Assembly: GCF_009708215.1 (NCBI RefSeq)
Contig: NZ_CP046175.1
Location: 3,844,001 to 3,908,000 of the forward strand
Source of the DNA: Occultella kanbiaonis
Lineage (GTDB): Bacteria; Actinomycetota; Actinomycetes; Actinomycetales; Beutenbergiaceae
Direction of reading: 5' to 3'
DNA: 64,000 bases
Positions 45,719 to 53,677 of the stretch are shown here, piece by piece. A model generated the notes under the pieces. It saw only the letters and a program-made list of their open reading frames with translations, did no database searches and was not told where the DNA came from. Every line of letters begins with the position of its first letter. Position 1 is the stretch's first letter. The translations under genes were made by a program, and so were the position numbers.

Positions 45719-46432
45719 CTAGGTGAGTTCACCACGCACGATGCTGTCTCCGCTGTGCGCTGGATCGCCGTCGAACGGCTCGTCGGAGACGTCGACGATC
45801 GGGAACTCTGCGACATCCACTCCGGCAGGCACGGCGAACTCCCCGCTCTCGCCGACGAGGATGCCGAGGCTGATCAGGCGTTGAAGTTCGACATCGATGA
45901 GCCAAACCTCACGAAACCCGTCGGATCCATCGCCGGTCACCTCGACGGACAGCACTTGCTGACCGTCGACCTCCCGCAGTGCCGCGGTGCCGCCATCCTG
46001 CCAACCGGGCAGAGCCTCCAGGTCCGCGGTAGCGATCGTGCGCGCGGTCGGAGGGGCTGGTTCGAGAAGGCGATCGACGGCGACGGAGACGCCGACACCG
46101 GCCACGAACGACGCCGCAACGATCCACGCGGTGCGGCGGCGCCAACGATGCGACGCGGGCTTGACCGTCGGTTCGGCTGCCTCCGCCGTGGCCTGCGCGG
46201 GCCCAGGTTCCGGCAGGCCCAACTCCAGGGCGACGCGCTCCCAGACTCGGGCCGCAGGAACGTCCAGTTCGTCAGGGTCCGAGGCATTGCGGCCGGCGCG
46301 GGTGACGCGCTCGAACGCAGCGAGTTCACCCTGGCAGCGCGAACACTCGGCCAGGTGCTCCCGTGCACCCGTCCCACCAGCCTGCTCGCCGAGTGCCAGG
46401 AGAGCCAACGTCTCGTCATCCAGGTGCGCCAT
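45719..46432 (-). CDS. Anti-sigma factor, RskA-like
   Basis: A 237-residue membrane anti-sigma factor. The N-terminal zinc-binding anti-sigma domain shows HLAECSRC (H-x3-C-x2-C). One transmembrane helix, 'TAWIVAASFVAGVGVSVAV', precedes an extracytoplasmic RskA domain ending 'VDVSDEPFDGDPAHSGDSIV'. It should hold the neighbouring sigma factor at the membrane until regulated proteolysis frees it. It overlaps the sigma gene by 17 bp. Confidence 0.92.
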   Translation of the reverse strand: MAHLDDETLALLALGEQAGGTGAREHLAECSRCQGELAAFERVTRAGRNASDPDELDVPAARVWERVALELGLPEPGPAQATAEAAEPTVKPASHRWRRRTAWIVAASFVAGVGVSVAVDRLLEPAPPTARTIATADLEALPGWQDGGTAALREVDGQQVLSVEVTGDGSDGFREVWLIDVELQRLISLGILVGESGEFAVPAGVDVAEFPIVDVSDEPFDGDPAHSGDSIVRGELT

Positions 46433-47051
46433 CTGACACCTCCAGCCCTGAGCGCATGCGTCGAAGACTACGTTTGATGTGGGACTTGACCGTGCCGAGC
46501 GGCAGATCGACCCGCGACGCGATCTGACTGTGGGTGAGGTCCTCGTAGAACGCAAGTCTGAGGATCTGCGCCTGCGGTTCGGGAAGTTCGCGCAGCGCGT
46601 CCGCGACGACGACCCGGTCCACGACTCCGGAGACCGCGTCCTGGTCCGTCGTCGGCGCCGGCAGGGCGGCGGTTGCGGCCTCCTGTGCGCGACGTTCACG
46701 GGCGCGCCGAGCGTGCATGTCCGCGACCGTGTGCCGGGTGATGCCGACGAGCCAGGCTTGCAGTCCGGAGCGCTCGGGGTCGAACCCGCTCCTGCCGCGC
46801 CACGCTGCGACGAAGACCTGCTGGGTGACGTCTTCGGCGTCGGCAACCGAGCCGAGCGACCGCAGGGCCACGGTGTAGACCAACGGCGACCATCGCTGGA
46901 ACGCGAACTGGATCGCGTCGCGCTGGCCCTCCCGGAAGGCGCGATCGAGGTCGCTGCCTTGCGCATGTTCCTCGACGTTGATCAACTCCCCGCGTGCATC
47001 GGTGCAGTGCGTAGAACGGCCGCCTCGCGCGGCGGCACCGTCAATCTGCAC
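46416..47051 (-). CDS. ECF RNA polymerase sigma factor, SigK-like
   Basis: About 211 residues. Region 2 reads 'RWSPLVYTVALRSLGSVADA' then 'EDVTQQVFVAAWRGRSGFDP'; region 4 reads 'LRELPEPQAQILRLAFYEDL' with helix-turn-helix 'SQIASRVDLPLGTVKSHIKR'. Pairing with an RskA-type anti-sigma factor indicates the SigK class. The start is unclear: GTG 47051 overlaps the sortase stop by 11 bp; ATG 47099 and TTG 46985 are alternatives, with homology beginning near the last. Confidence 0.9.
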   Translation of the reverse strand: MQIDGAAARGGRSTHCTDARGELINVEEHAQGSDLDRAFREGQRDAIQFAFQRWSPLVYTVALRSLGSVADAEDVTQQVFVAAWRGRSGFDPERSGLQAWLVGITRHTVADMHARRARERRAQEAATAALPAPTTDQDAVSGVVDRVVVADALRELPEPQAQILRLAFYEDLTHSQIASRVDLPLGTVKSHIKRSLRRMRSGLEVSDGAPG

Positions 47052-47697
47052 TGAGCGTAGCGGTGACGACGATGTTGTCGTCGTAGCTCTGTCGGTCATC
47101 GTCCCACCGTCCGCCGCACGTGATGAGTACCAGGCTCGGCTCGCCGTCCCAGCGGAAGTGCTCGGACAGGTCGATCGTCGCCTTGGACAGGGCCGCAACG
47201 CTCGTGACCACGTAGTCGACGGTGGCGCCGGTCGCGCTCGTCGCCGTGACGAGGTCGCCCACCTCGGCCTCGCGCAGGTCGTAGAAGGGTCCCCTGGGAG
47301 TGATGAGCGACCCTGCGTGCGCCGCGACCACCACACTCCCGGCGACGGCGTCCAGGCCAGGGCCGAACCGGTACCAGCCGGCACGATTCGCGTCGTCGGG
47401 GATCTCCATCTCCGTGCCCGTGACCCCGACCGGATCGACGGGGACATCGATGCCCAGTTCCTCGTAGACGACGCGGACGGGCGCGACGCTCGCCGCCGGC
47501 CTCGTGGCCGCGAGGTCCGCGGACCGGACCGTGACCGCCGGGGCCACGGCCGGGGTTGAACTCGGCGCAGAGGTGGTTGTCGCCGGCTCGGGAGCCGGGA
47601 CGTCCCTCGGTGGTTGCGCGACGGGGGATGCGCAACCACCGAGAGCGGCCAGCCCAAGAACCAGGACGCAGGCCCACACTCGTGGGTTGGTCCTCAT
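47041..47697 (-). CDS. Class F sortase, with lipobox-like N-terminus
   Basis: A 218-residue exported cysteine transpeptidase. 'VWACVLVLGLAALGGCASP' is a signal segment ending in a lipobox (LGGC), so the enzyme may be lipid-anchored. A Pro/Ala/Thr linker follows, then a sortase barrel with catalytic His in 'VVVAAHAGSLITPRGPFYDL', Cys in 'LVLITCGGR' and the downstream Arg. Sortases join surface proteins to the envelope. It lies 20 bp after the DUF4397 gene, its likely partner. Confidence 0.88.
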   Translation of the reverse strand: MRTNPRVWACVLVLGLAALGGCASPVAQPPRDVPAPEPATTTSAPSSTPAVAPAVTVRSADLAATRPAASVAPVRVVYEELGIDVPVDPVGVTGTEMEIPDDANRAGWYRFGPGLDAVAGSVVVAAHAGSLITPRGPFYDLREAEVGDLVTATSATGATVDYVVTSVAALSKATIDLSEHFRWDGEPSLVLITCGGRWDDDRQSYDDNIVVTATLSAD

Positions 47698-47717
47698 CCT
47701 CGAACTCAAGTCGCGAC

Positions 47718-48539
47718 TCAGCGCCGGGAGGTGGCCAGGCGACGCGTACCCACGAAGCCCAGCGTGGCGACCAGGAGAGTCAGCGCGATCCAGAGCGCGG
47801 GCGAGGTTCCCGACTCCTGGACCTCGACCATTCCGGTGGGCACCCCGCCCGGGGCGGAGTGCAGGCCCTCGATGGTCTGGGTGGCAAGGGCCAGGTTGCC
47901 GTCCTCGAGACTGCCCCAGGCGTAGACGATGGTGTTCGCACCCTCGGCGACGGCAACGTCGGCCGGGCCGATGACCGGCTCAGTGGTACCTGCTGCGGCA
48001 ACGGCGGCCGAGACCGTTCCGGCCGGGAGATCCAACATCGCCTCGTCCGGGTTGGACAGGCCGGAGATCACGGCCTCGCCACCGGCGAGCACATCCACGG
48101 CGGGAGCGGCTGCCGTGTGGCGGACGGTCAAGCGACCCTCACCGGCGGCTGTCGCCGAGATGTCGTTCGTGAACAACGTGGCCGTCGGTGCACCCTCCGG
48201 ATCCAGGTGAGCAGCCGCGGTGTAGCTCATCCCCGCCTCGAGCGGCAGATCGATCGGCCCGATCGCCGGCTCACTGTCGTCAGCGGCATCGGAGGCGGTG
48301 ATGGCGACCGTGTAGGTGCCCGGCGCGAGGTCCAAGGGACCGGCGAGATCGCCGGGCTGGAAGTTGTCGAGTGTGAGTTCCCCGTTGACGTAGACGTCGA
48401 CGGGCAGATCGGGCACCGCGTGAAGCACGGACAGCGAGGCGATGTCCGGGCCGGGTGCGGGTGCGGCCGCCGCCGGCGCGGCAGCCAGCCCCAGGGCCGC
48501 CAGACCGATGACTCCACCTACTGCTAGGCGATGACGCAT
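47718..48539 (-). CDS. DUF4397-domain surface protein
   Basis: A 273-residue exported protein: signal peptide ending APAAAAP, then two tandem DUF4397-like repeats ('LSVLHAVPDLPVDVYVNGEL' and 'LTVRHTAAAPAVDVLAGGEA'), a linker, and a C-terminal helix with an RRLATSRR tail. A canonical LPXTG is not seen before the helix; 'QESGTSPALW' stands in its place. GGAGG precedes the ATG at 48539. First gene of the DUF4397-sortase-sigma-anti-sigma operon, so it is probably the sortase substrate or a co-displayed sensor. Confidence 0.87.
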   Translation of the reverse strand: MRHRLAVGGVIGLAALGLAAAPAAAAPAPGPDIASLSVLHAVPDLPVDVYVNGELTLDNFQPGDLAGPLDLAPGTYTVAITASDAADDSEPAIGPIDLPLEAGMSYTAAAHLDPEGAPTATLFTNDISATAAGEGRLTVRHTAAAPAVDVLAGGEAVISGLSNPDEAMLDLPAGTVSAAVAAAGTTEPVIGPADVAVAEGANTIVYAWGSLEDGNLALATQTIEGLHSAPGGVPTGMVEVQESGTSPALWIALTLLVATLGFVGTRRLATSRR

Positions 48540-48776
48540 GAGGACCTCCGTTGGTACGCCCGAGGGCATCGTGTGTGACGTACCGGTATTCATCCCCTCC
48601 CCCCGGTTTGGATGCAGTCCAGGCCGGTTTTCTTTCCGTGCGGGTTTCACGCACATCCGGGGTGCGACGGCGCACGGCTAGGTGTACTTCCCGGCAGATT
48701 GTGAACGGGTGAGGTAGGCGAAGGCCTCCGGGCAGGCTGTGGGCCACCACACTCGCACCCGACCACGGAGGTCTTC

Positions 48777-48892
48777 GTGACTCAACGATGACGCGCCTTT
48801 GACGCCTTAGGGGTCGTCGTCGTCTTACTGTTCTGATCGTCGAGGAGCGCTTGGGTTTGCGCAGGGCCGCGGAGCGGTTCCAATGGTGCTGA
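48777..48892 (+). mobile_element. Remnant of an IS481-family transposase gene
   Basis: Three short frames together spell the N-terminus of an IS481-type transposase: 'DDAPLTP' then 'RRLTVLIVEERLGLRRAAER', separated by frameshifts and ending at TGA 48892. No catalytic core is present. The remaining gap (48540-48946) holds the promoter region of the DUF4397 gene and small inverted repeats such as GTGCG/CGCAC near 48640; I see no other gene in it. Confidence 0.65.
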
Positions 48893-48946
48893 GCCACTGC
48901 GATCGCGTTCTGGAGATGACCGACGGTCGCCTGAAGGAGTTGTGAC

Positions 48947-49924
48947 ATGACCACCCGCGAAAAGCAAGGCAAGACCGAAGGCTCGGTCAGACCCGCCTGG
49001 CTGGCCTGGACGGTGCGCGCAGTCGCGGCCGCGGGCCTGATCGTCGTCGCCTGGGTCTTCCTTACCGAGTGGGGCGCTGTCACGCACGGCCACCCGCTCT
49101 ACCCCGTCCTGCTCGGCCTCACAGTGCTGGGCGCCGCGCTTGCGATGTGGCGCAGCTGGCGTCCCCGTGCTGCGCAGTCGGGGTGGCGCTGGGCCGCGGA
49201 CCTCGTGCTCGTCGTCGCCGCGATCGGGTGGGTCGCGACGATTGCCTGGCTGCGACCGTTCACCGCGGTCGAGCCGGCCCTCGCCGCGATGAACTCGGAC
49301 GCCCAGGTCACGGTCACCGAGACCGCCACACAGATCGAGCTGAACCCCACGGGCGACGTCAGCGGCACGGCGGTGTTCTTCCAGCCGGGCGCCAGGGTCG
49401 AGGCCCGCGCCTACGCTGCGATCCTGCGACCCCTGGCCGAAGCCGGGTACACGGTCGTCATCGCCAAACAGCCCCTCGGCATCGCGTTCCTCGCTGCCGG
49501 AGCGTTCGACGACGCCCGGGCCGCCTACCCCGACGCAATGCGCTGGGTCGTCGGCGGCCACTCCCTCGGCGGGGTCGTCGCGTCCTCCGAGGCAGACGCC
49601 GCGGACTCCGACACCACCGCGCCCGTCGCTGGACTCCTGCTCTACGCCTCCTACCCTGCGAACGACGAAAGCACCACCCTCACCGCGCAGGTCGAATCCA
49701 TCTCAGGCTCGCGAGACGGACTGTGCACCCCCGAGATGATCGACGCCGCCAAGGCCGACCTGCCCCAAGAGACCAACTACACCGTGATCGACGGAGGCGT
49801 CCACGCCTACTTCGCCGACTACGGCCCACAACCCGGCGACGGCACCCCCACGATCTCCCAAGACGACGCCCGGCAACAGATCTCCGACGCCACCGTCCGG
49901 TTCGTCAACAGCCTTACGCCTTAG
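48947..49924 (+). CDS. Membrane-anchored alpha/beta hydrolase
   Basis: A 325-residue protein with three N-terminal hydrophobic helices (~20-110) followed by an extracytoplasmic or membrane-facing alpha/beta-hydrolase domain. The nucleophile elbow is GGHSLGG (~195-201), and a late 'DGGVHAYFADYG' offers the catalytic His. Substrate unknown. It sits between an IS481 and an IS3 remnant, so it may have arrived with mobile DNA. The ATG at 48947 follows GGAGTTG. Confidence 0.85.
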   Translation: MTTREKQGKTEGSVRPAWLAWTVRAVAAAGLIVVAWVFLTEWGAVTHGHPLYPVLLGLTVLGAALAMWRSWRPRAAQSGWRWAADLVLVVAAIGWVATIAWLRPFTAVEPALAAMNSDAQVTVTETATQIELNPTGDVSGTAVFFQPGARVEARAYAAILRPLAEAGYTVVIAKQPLGIAFLAAGAFDDARAAYPDAMRWVVGGHSLGGVVASSEADAADSDTTAPVAGLLLYASYPANDESTTLTAQVESISGSRDGLCTPEMIDAAKADLPQETNYTVIDGGVHAYFADYGPQPGDGTPTISQDDARQQISDATVRFVNSLTP

Positions 49925-49931
49925 CCCGGCC

Positions 49932-50050
49932 TACGATCGGGCGTTCCGTGAGGGTGCTGTCCGGATCGTCGAGGAGACTGGGGAAGCCGATCGCCCAGAT
50001 TGCAGGTGACCTTGGCGTGAACACTCTGCCCGCGCACACAACGTCACGGG
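49932..50050 (+). mobile_element. Remnant of an IS3-family orfA
   Basis: 'YDRAFREGAVRIVEETG' in one frame and, after a one-base shift, 'KPIAQIAGDLGVNTL' in the next match the helix-turn-helix start of IS3-family OrfA proteins (YDPEFREGAVRIV...KPIAQVARDLGVN). The rest of the element is gone. It starts 8 bp after the hydrolase stop. Confidence 0.75.
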
Positions 50051-50059
50051 GAAGCACGG

Positions 50060-51100
50060 CTAGCGAGCGAGCCGCTCCACGATCGCTCCGTACAACCACG
50101 GGAGTCCCGCGGCCGCCGGCATGATCGCGGCCCGCGCGGGTGAGGTGGCCAAGCCCACGAGGCCGCTGGTCAGGACACGGTAGTCACGGGTGGCCTCGGT
50201 CCAGGCACGTTCATAGGCTCGTGGGTCGTCGTCGAGCGTGGCCACGGCCGCGCGTGCCTGGGCGAAGCCCACGCGCAGGCCCTCACCGGTCAGCGCGTCG
50301 ACATAGCCGGACGCGTCACCGACGAGCCGGATCCGGCCCAGGGCCCGGCGACGGGAGCGCTGCCGCAGCGGGCCCGCGCCGCGAACCGGACCGAGCGGCT
50401 CCGCCTCGCGCACCCGCTCCCAGACCTCGGGGAACGTGGCGAGCGCGGCGGTGTAGTCGATGCCCGCCGGGCCGAGCAACGCCACTCCTACGACGTCATC
50501 GGCGACGGGCGTCACGTACGCCTCCACACCGGCGCCCCAGTGCACCTCGACGAGGTCGGTCCAAGCCTCCACCCTGAAGTGCCGGCGCAGTCCGAACCGG
50601 CGGCGGTCTCGCCGTCCTCGGGACACGACTGCCAGTCCCGACGCGCGCCGGGCGGTCGAGTGCAGGCCGTCGCACGCGATCAGGAACCGCGCCTCGATGC
50701 CGGCCGCCCGTACGCCGTCGGGCGACTGGGCGATCCGATCGACCCGGGCCCGAACATGCGTCGCACCGAGTTCGATGCAGCGGGCGTACAGGTCTGCGTG
50801 CAGGGTGGTCCGTCGAACGCCCCGACCGGGACCGGTCACGAAGAGGTGGTCGACATGCCGGTGGCTGTCCCGGTAGCTGATCCCGGTCAGAGGATGCCCG
50901 GCCGGATCGACTCCGAGTCGGCGCAGCCCGGCCAGGGCGCCGGGCATCAGACCCTCGCCGCACGCCTTGTCGACGGGGCCGCTACGTGGCTCCACCACGA
51001 CGACCTCGCGGCCGGCGAGCCGGGCCTCGATCGCGGTGGCAAGTCCGACTGGCCCACCCCCGACGACGAGGATCTCCGTGCGGGTTCCCGGCTCGCTCAC
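50060..51100 (-). CDS. FAD-dependent oxidoreductase, geranylgeranyl-reductase/phenolic-lipid hydroxylase type
   Basis: A 346-residue flavoprotein. N-terminal FAD loop 'ILVVGGGPVGLATAIEARLA', a conserved 'KACGEGLMPGAL' segment, 'FLIACDGLHSTARRA' and the second FAD motif 'RIRLVGDASGYVDALTGEGL' place it in the class A monooxygenase / geranylgeranyl-reductase superfamily. The GTG at 51100 overlaps the methyltransferase stop by 4 bp. In Streptomyces the comparable third gene (SrsC) hydroxylates alkylresorcinols; the same role is possible here. Confidence 0.85.
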   Translation of the reverse strand: MSEPGTRTEILVVGGGPVGLATAIEARLAGREVVVVEPRSGPVDKACGEGLMPGALAGLRRLGVDPAGHPLTGISYRDSHRHVDHLFVTGPGRGVRRTTLHADLYARCIELGATHVRARVDRIAQSPDGVRAAGIEARFLIACDGLHSTARRASGLAVVSRGRRDRRRFGLRRHFRVEAWTDLVEVHWGAGVEAYVTPVADDVVGVALLGPAGIDYTAALATFPEVWERVREAEPLGPVRGAGPLRQRSRRRALGRIRLVGDASGYVDALTGEGLRVGFAQARAAVATLDDDPRAYERAWTEATRDYRVLTSGLVGLATSPARAAIMPAAAGLPWLYGAIVERLAR

Positions 51101-51657
51101 GGACCCGCTCGCCCCGTCGCCGCTCCGTCTGTCCGGGTCGCGCCGGCGAGCGCTCTTTCCTCGGCCGGGATCCGGAACCCCAGCAGCAGCAACGCATTGA
51201 GCACGGTGAAGACCGCGGCTGTGACCCACGCGGTGTGGATCAGCGGGAGCGCAAGGCCCTCCACGACCACCGCCACGTAGTTCGGGTGACGCAGCCAGCG
51301 GTATGGCCCGACGACGACGAGTGGAAGCCCGGGCACGACGATGATTCGGGTGTTCCACCGCTCGCCCAGCGTGGCGATGCACCACCAGCGCAGAGCCTGG
51401 CTCGCCAGCACCGCCACCAGTGCCGTCCACCCGAGGGCCGGCAGGAACGGACGGTCCGCGAACCACACCTCGGCCACGCACGCGATCAGCAACCCGGTGT
51501 GCAGGGCGACCATGGCCGGGAAGTGGCCGCGACCGCTCTCCACCCCGCCGCGACCGAACGCCCAGCTCGCGTGCCGGGCCGAGACAACCAACTCCAGGAG
51601 TCTTTCCAGGGCTGTCGCGGCGACCACCACGACGAACAGGATGAACGCCGGGCTCAC
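51097..51657 (-). CDS. Isoprenylcysteine carboxyl methyltransferase-like membrane methyltransferase
   Basis: A 186-residue membrane protein with four to five helices. The ICMT/PEMT signature is present: 'GPYRWLRHPNYVAVVVEGLA' (RHPNY binds S-adenosylmethionine), with a downstream Glu-Glu in 'RIPAEERAL'. The GTG at 51657 overlaps the polyketide-synthase stop by 4 bp. In the srs pathway the second gene is such a methyltransferase that O-methylates the phenolic ring. Since bacteria rarely carry CaaX proteins, a small-molecule substrate is likelier than a protein. Confidence 0.87.
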   Translation of the reverse strand: MSPAFILFVVVVAATALERLLELVVSARHASWAFGRGGVESGRGHFPAMVALHTGLLIACVAEVWFADRPFLPALGWTALVAVLASQALRWWCIATLGERWNTRIIVVPGLPLVVVGPYRWLRHPNYVAVVVEGLALPLIHTAWVTAAVFTVLNALLLLGFRIPAEERALAGATRTDGAATGRAGP

Positions 51658-52733
51658 TCCGGCACCCCCCACCGCAACAGCACCAGTTCCGCGCACACGC
51701 CCGGCCCGAACGCCAACAGCACCCCGTAGGAGCCGGGAGCGGGACGATCCAGTTTGAGTGTCTCGTCCAAGACGTGCAGCACCGACGAGGAGGACAGGTT
51801 ACCGACCGCCGCGAGCGACGAGCGGCTCACCTGCAGGTCACCCTCGTGCAGGTCGAGCGCGGCGGCGACCGCGTCGAAGATGCGCGGCCCACCCGCGTGC
51901 ACGATCCACGTGGTCACATCCTCACGGGCGAGCGAGTGCTCGGCGAGCAGGATCGACACGTCGCCGGCGAGATTCTCGGAGATCACCTGCGGCAGCCCGG
52001 CGGAGAGCATGATGGCGAAGCCGGTGTCCTTGATGTGCCAGCCGAGGTCGTCCGCGGTATCCGGGTAGAGGCAGCTGCGACTGCCCAGCACGTCCGGCCC
52101 ACCCTGACCGACCCGACCGGCCGGGTGGTTCTGCCCTGTCAGCACCACGGCGGCGGCACCATCCCCGAAGAGAGCGCTCGAGACGAGGTTCGCCGTCGAG
52201 TCGTCGCCCCGCTGGAACGTGAGCGAGCACAACTCGACCGACACCAACAGGGCGACGTGGTCCGGGTGACCGGCCAGGTAGTCATGCACACGCGCGATCC
52301 CGGCGGCCCCGGCCACGCAGCCCAGACCGAACGACGGCATCCGCCGGACGTCGTTGCGCAGCCCGAGCCGGCCGACCAGCGCGGCATCGATGGACGGTGC
52401 CGAGATGCCGGTGACCGATGTGAACAGGAGGAAGTCGACGTCGGCGGCCGCGATCCCGGCGCGGCTCAGCGCCGTCCGGCACGCCTCCTCGGCGAGCGTC
52501 GTGCCCTCGGAGATGAACAGATCGTTGGCGCGGCCGAACGATGTCAGTTCGGCGTACTGCTCGAGCGGGAGCGCCAAGTGTCGGGTGCGAACCCCACTGG
52601 AGCGCTGCAGCCGGGTCAGCGCGGCACGCCGCACCGGGTCACTGGTGAGCAGCGGACCGATCGTGTCGATGATCTCCTGCTGGGGGTGCGCGCGACCGGG
52701 AAGCGCGGGACCGACGGCAACGAGGCGCGACAT
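51654..52733 (-). CDS. Type III polyketide synthase
   Basis: A 359-residue chalcone/stilbene-synthase-fold enzyme, length typical. The catalytic triad is visible: Cys in 'MPSFGLGCVAGAAGIARVHD', His in 'TWIVHAGGPRIFDAV' and Asn in 'SLAAVGNLSSSSVLHVL'. The C-terminal 'GSYGVLLAFGPGVCAELVLL' is the family signature. Such enzymes extend a fatty acyl starter with malonyl-CoA to alkylresorcinols or alkylpyrones. First gene of a three-gene coupled operon and divergent from a UbiA prenyltransferase. Confidence 0.94.
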   Translation of the reverse strand: MSRLVAVGPALPGRAHPQQEIIDTIGPLLTSDPVRRAALTRLQRSSGVRTRHLALPLEQYAELTSFGRANDLFISEGTTLAEEACRTALSRAGIAAADVDFLLFTSVTGISAPSIDAALVGRLGLRNDVRRMPSFGLGCVAGAAGIARVHDYLAGHPDHVALLVSVELCSLTFQRGDDSTANLVSSALFGDGAAAVVLTGQNHPAGRVGQGGPDVLGSRSCLYPDTADDLGWHIKDTGFAIMLSAGLPQVISENLAGDVSILLAEHSLAREDVTTWIVHAGGPRIFDAVAAALDLHEGDLQVSRSSLAAVGNLSSSSVLHVLDETLKLDRPAPGSYGVLLAFGPGVCAELVLLRWGVPE

Positions 52734-52812
52734 CGTGGCATCGTGTCACGCAGTTCACTCGTCGGCACCACCAACCGACGCCGCACCGAGCCGGCTCTAC
52801 GGAGGAGAACGC

Positions 52813-53661
52813 GTGAGGTCTTGGACCCGCATCGCCCGTGGACTGGGCTCCGCCAGCCATCCGGGCCCGACTGTGGTCGTGACCCTGCTCGCCGCGGCGT
52901 TCGCCGTCGGTGTCGGGGCGGATCCAGCACGGGCCGTCCTGGTCACCCTGGCCGTGCTCACCGGGCAGCTCTCGGTCGGATGGTCCAATGACTGGATCGA
53001 TGCCGAGCGCGACACCGCGGTCGCCCGTGATGACAAGCCCGTCGTCGCGGGCCTGGTGTCGGTCAGGACCCTTCGCCGCGCCGCGCTGCTGGCGGTGTCC
53101 GCGTGTGTCGTCCTGTCCTTGGCCACAGGCTGGGTCGCCGGCGCGGTGCACCTGGCCGCGGTGGCCAGTGCGTGGTCGTACAACCTCGTCCTCAAGGCCA
53201 CCCTGCTCTCCTGGGTGCCCTACGCCGTCTCGTTCGGCCTGCTGCCCGTCTTCGTCGTGCTGGCCTCAATCCCTGGCGCATCGACCGCCCCGTGGGCGGT
53301 CATCGCGACGTCCTTGCTCGGTGTCGGCGCGCACGTGGCGAACACGCTGCCCGATCTGGAGGACGACCGCCGAACCGGTATCCGCGGCCTGCCGCACCGG
53401 GTCGGGCGAGCCGCGGCGAGTCTGCTGGCGCCGATGGTGCTCATGCTGGCGACGGTCATCGTCGTCCTGGGACCCGACCGACCACCCGGACCGGCCGTCT
53501 GGATCGGAGGCATCATCGCCCTCGTCCTGGCCGCCTCCGCCGGGGTCGTGGCCAGGAGCCGGACGCGCAGCCGGCTGCCGTTCGCGCTGAGCATGGCGGT
53601 GGCTGCGGTCTGCGTCGTGCTGCTCGTGCTGGCCGCACCCGAAGTCGCGGTGCCCGGGTGA
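52813..53661 (+). CDS. UbiA-family prenyltransferase
   Basis: A 282-residue membrane prenyltransferase with about nine helices. The Asp-rich motifs are 'SNDWIDAERDTAVARDDKPV' (NDxxDxxxD) and 'DLEDDRRTGIRGLP'. UbiA enzymes attach an isoprenoid chain to an aromatic ring or polar acceptor. GGAGGAG precedes the GTG at 52813. It is divergent from the type III polyketide synthase (79-bp gap), so prenylation of a polyketide-derived phenol or quinone is the obvious hypothesis; the donor could be GGPP, which CrtE can make. Confidence 0.9.
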   Translation: MRSWTRIARGLGSASHPGPTVVVTLLAAAFAVGVGADPARAVLVTLAVLTGQLSVGWSNDWIDAERDTAVARDDKPVVAGLVSVRTLRRAALLAVSACVVLSLATGWVAGAVHLAAVASAWSYNLVLKATLLSWVPYAVSFGLLPVFVVLASIPGASTAPWAVIATSLLGVGAHVANTLPDLEDDRRTGIRGLPHRVGRAAASLLAPMVLMLATVIVVLGPDRPPGPAVWIGGIIALVLAASAGVVARSRTRSRLPFALSMAVAAVCVVLLVLAAPEVAVPG

Positions 53662-53677
53662 TGCTCGGAGCAAGGTC

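Noticed and set aside
29821-50050. A complete composite transposon
   Set aside because: The three IS remnants belong to different families and none has an intact transposase or matching opposite end.
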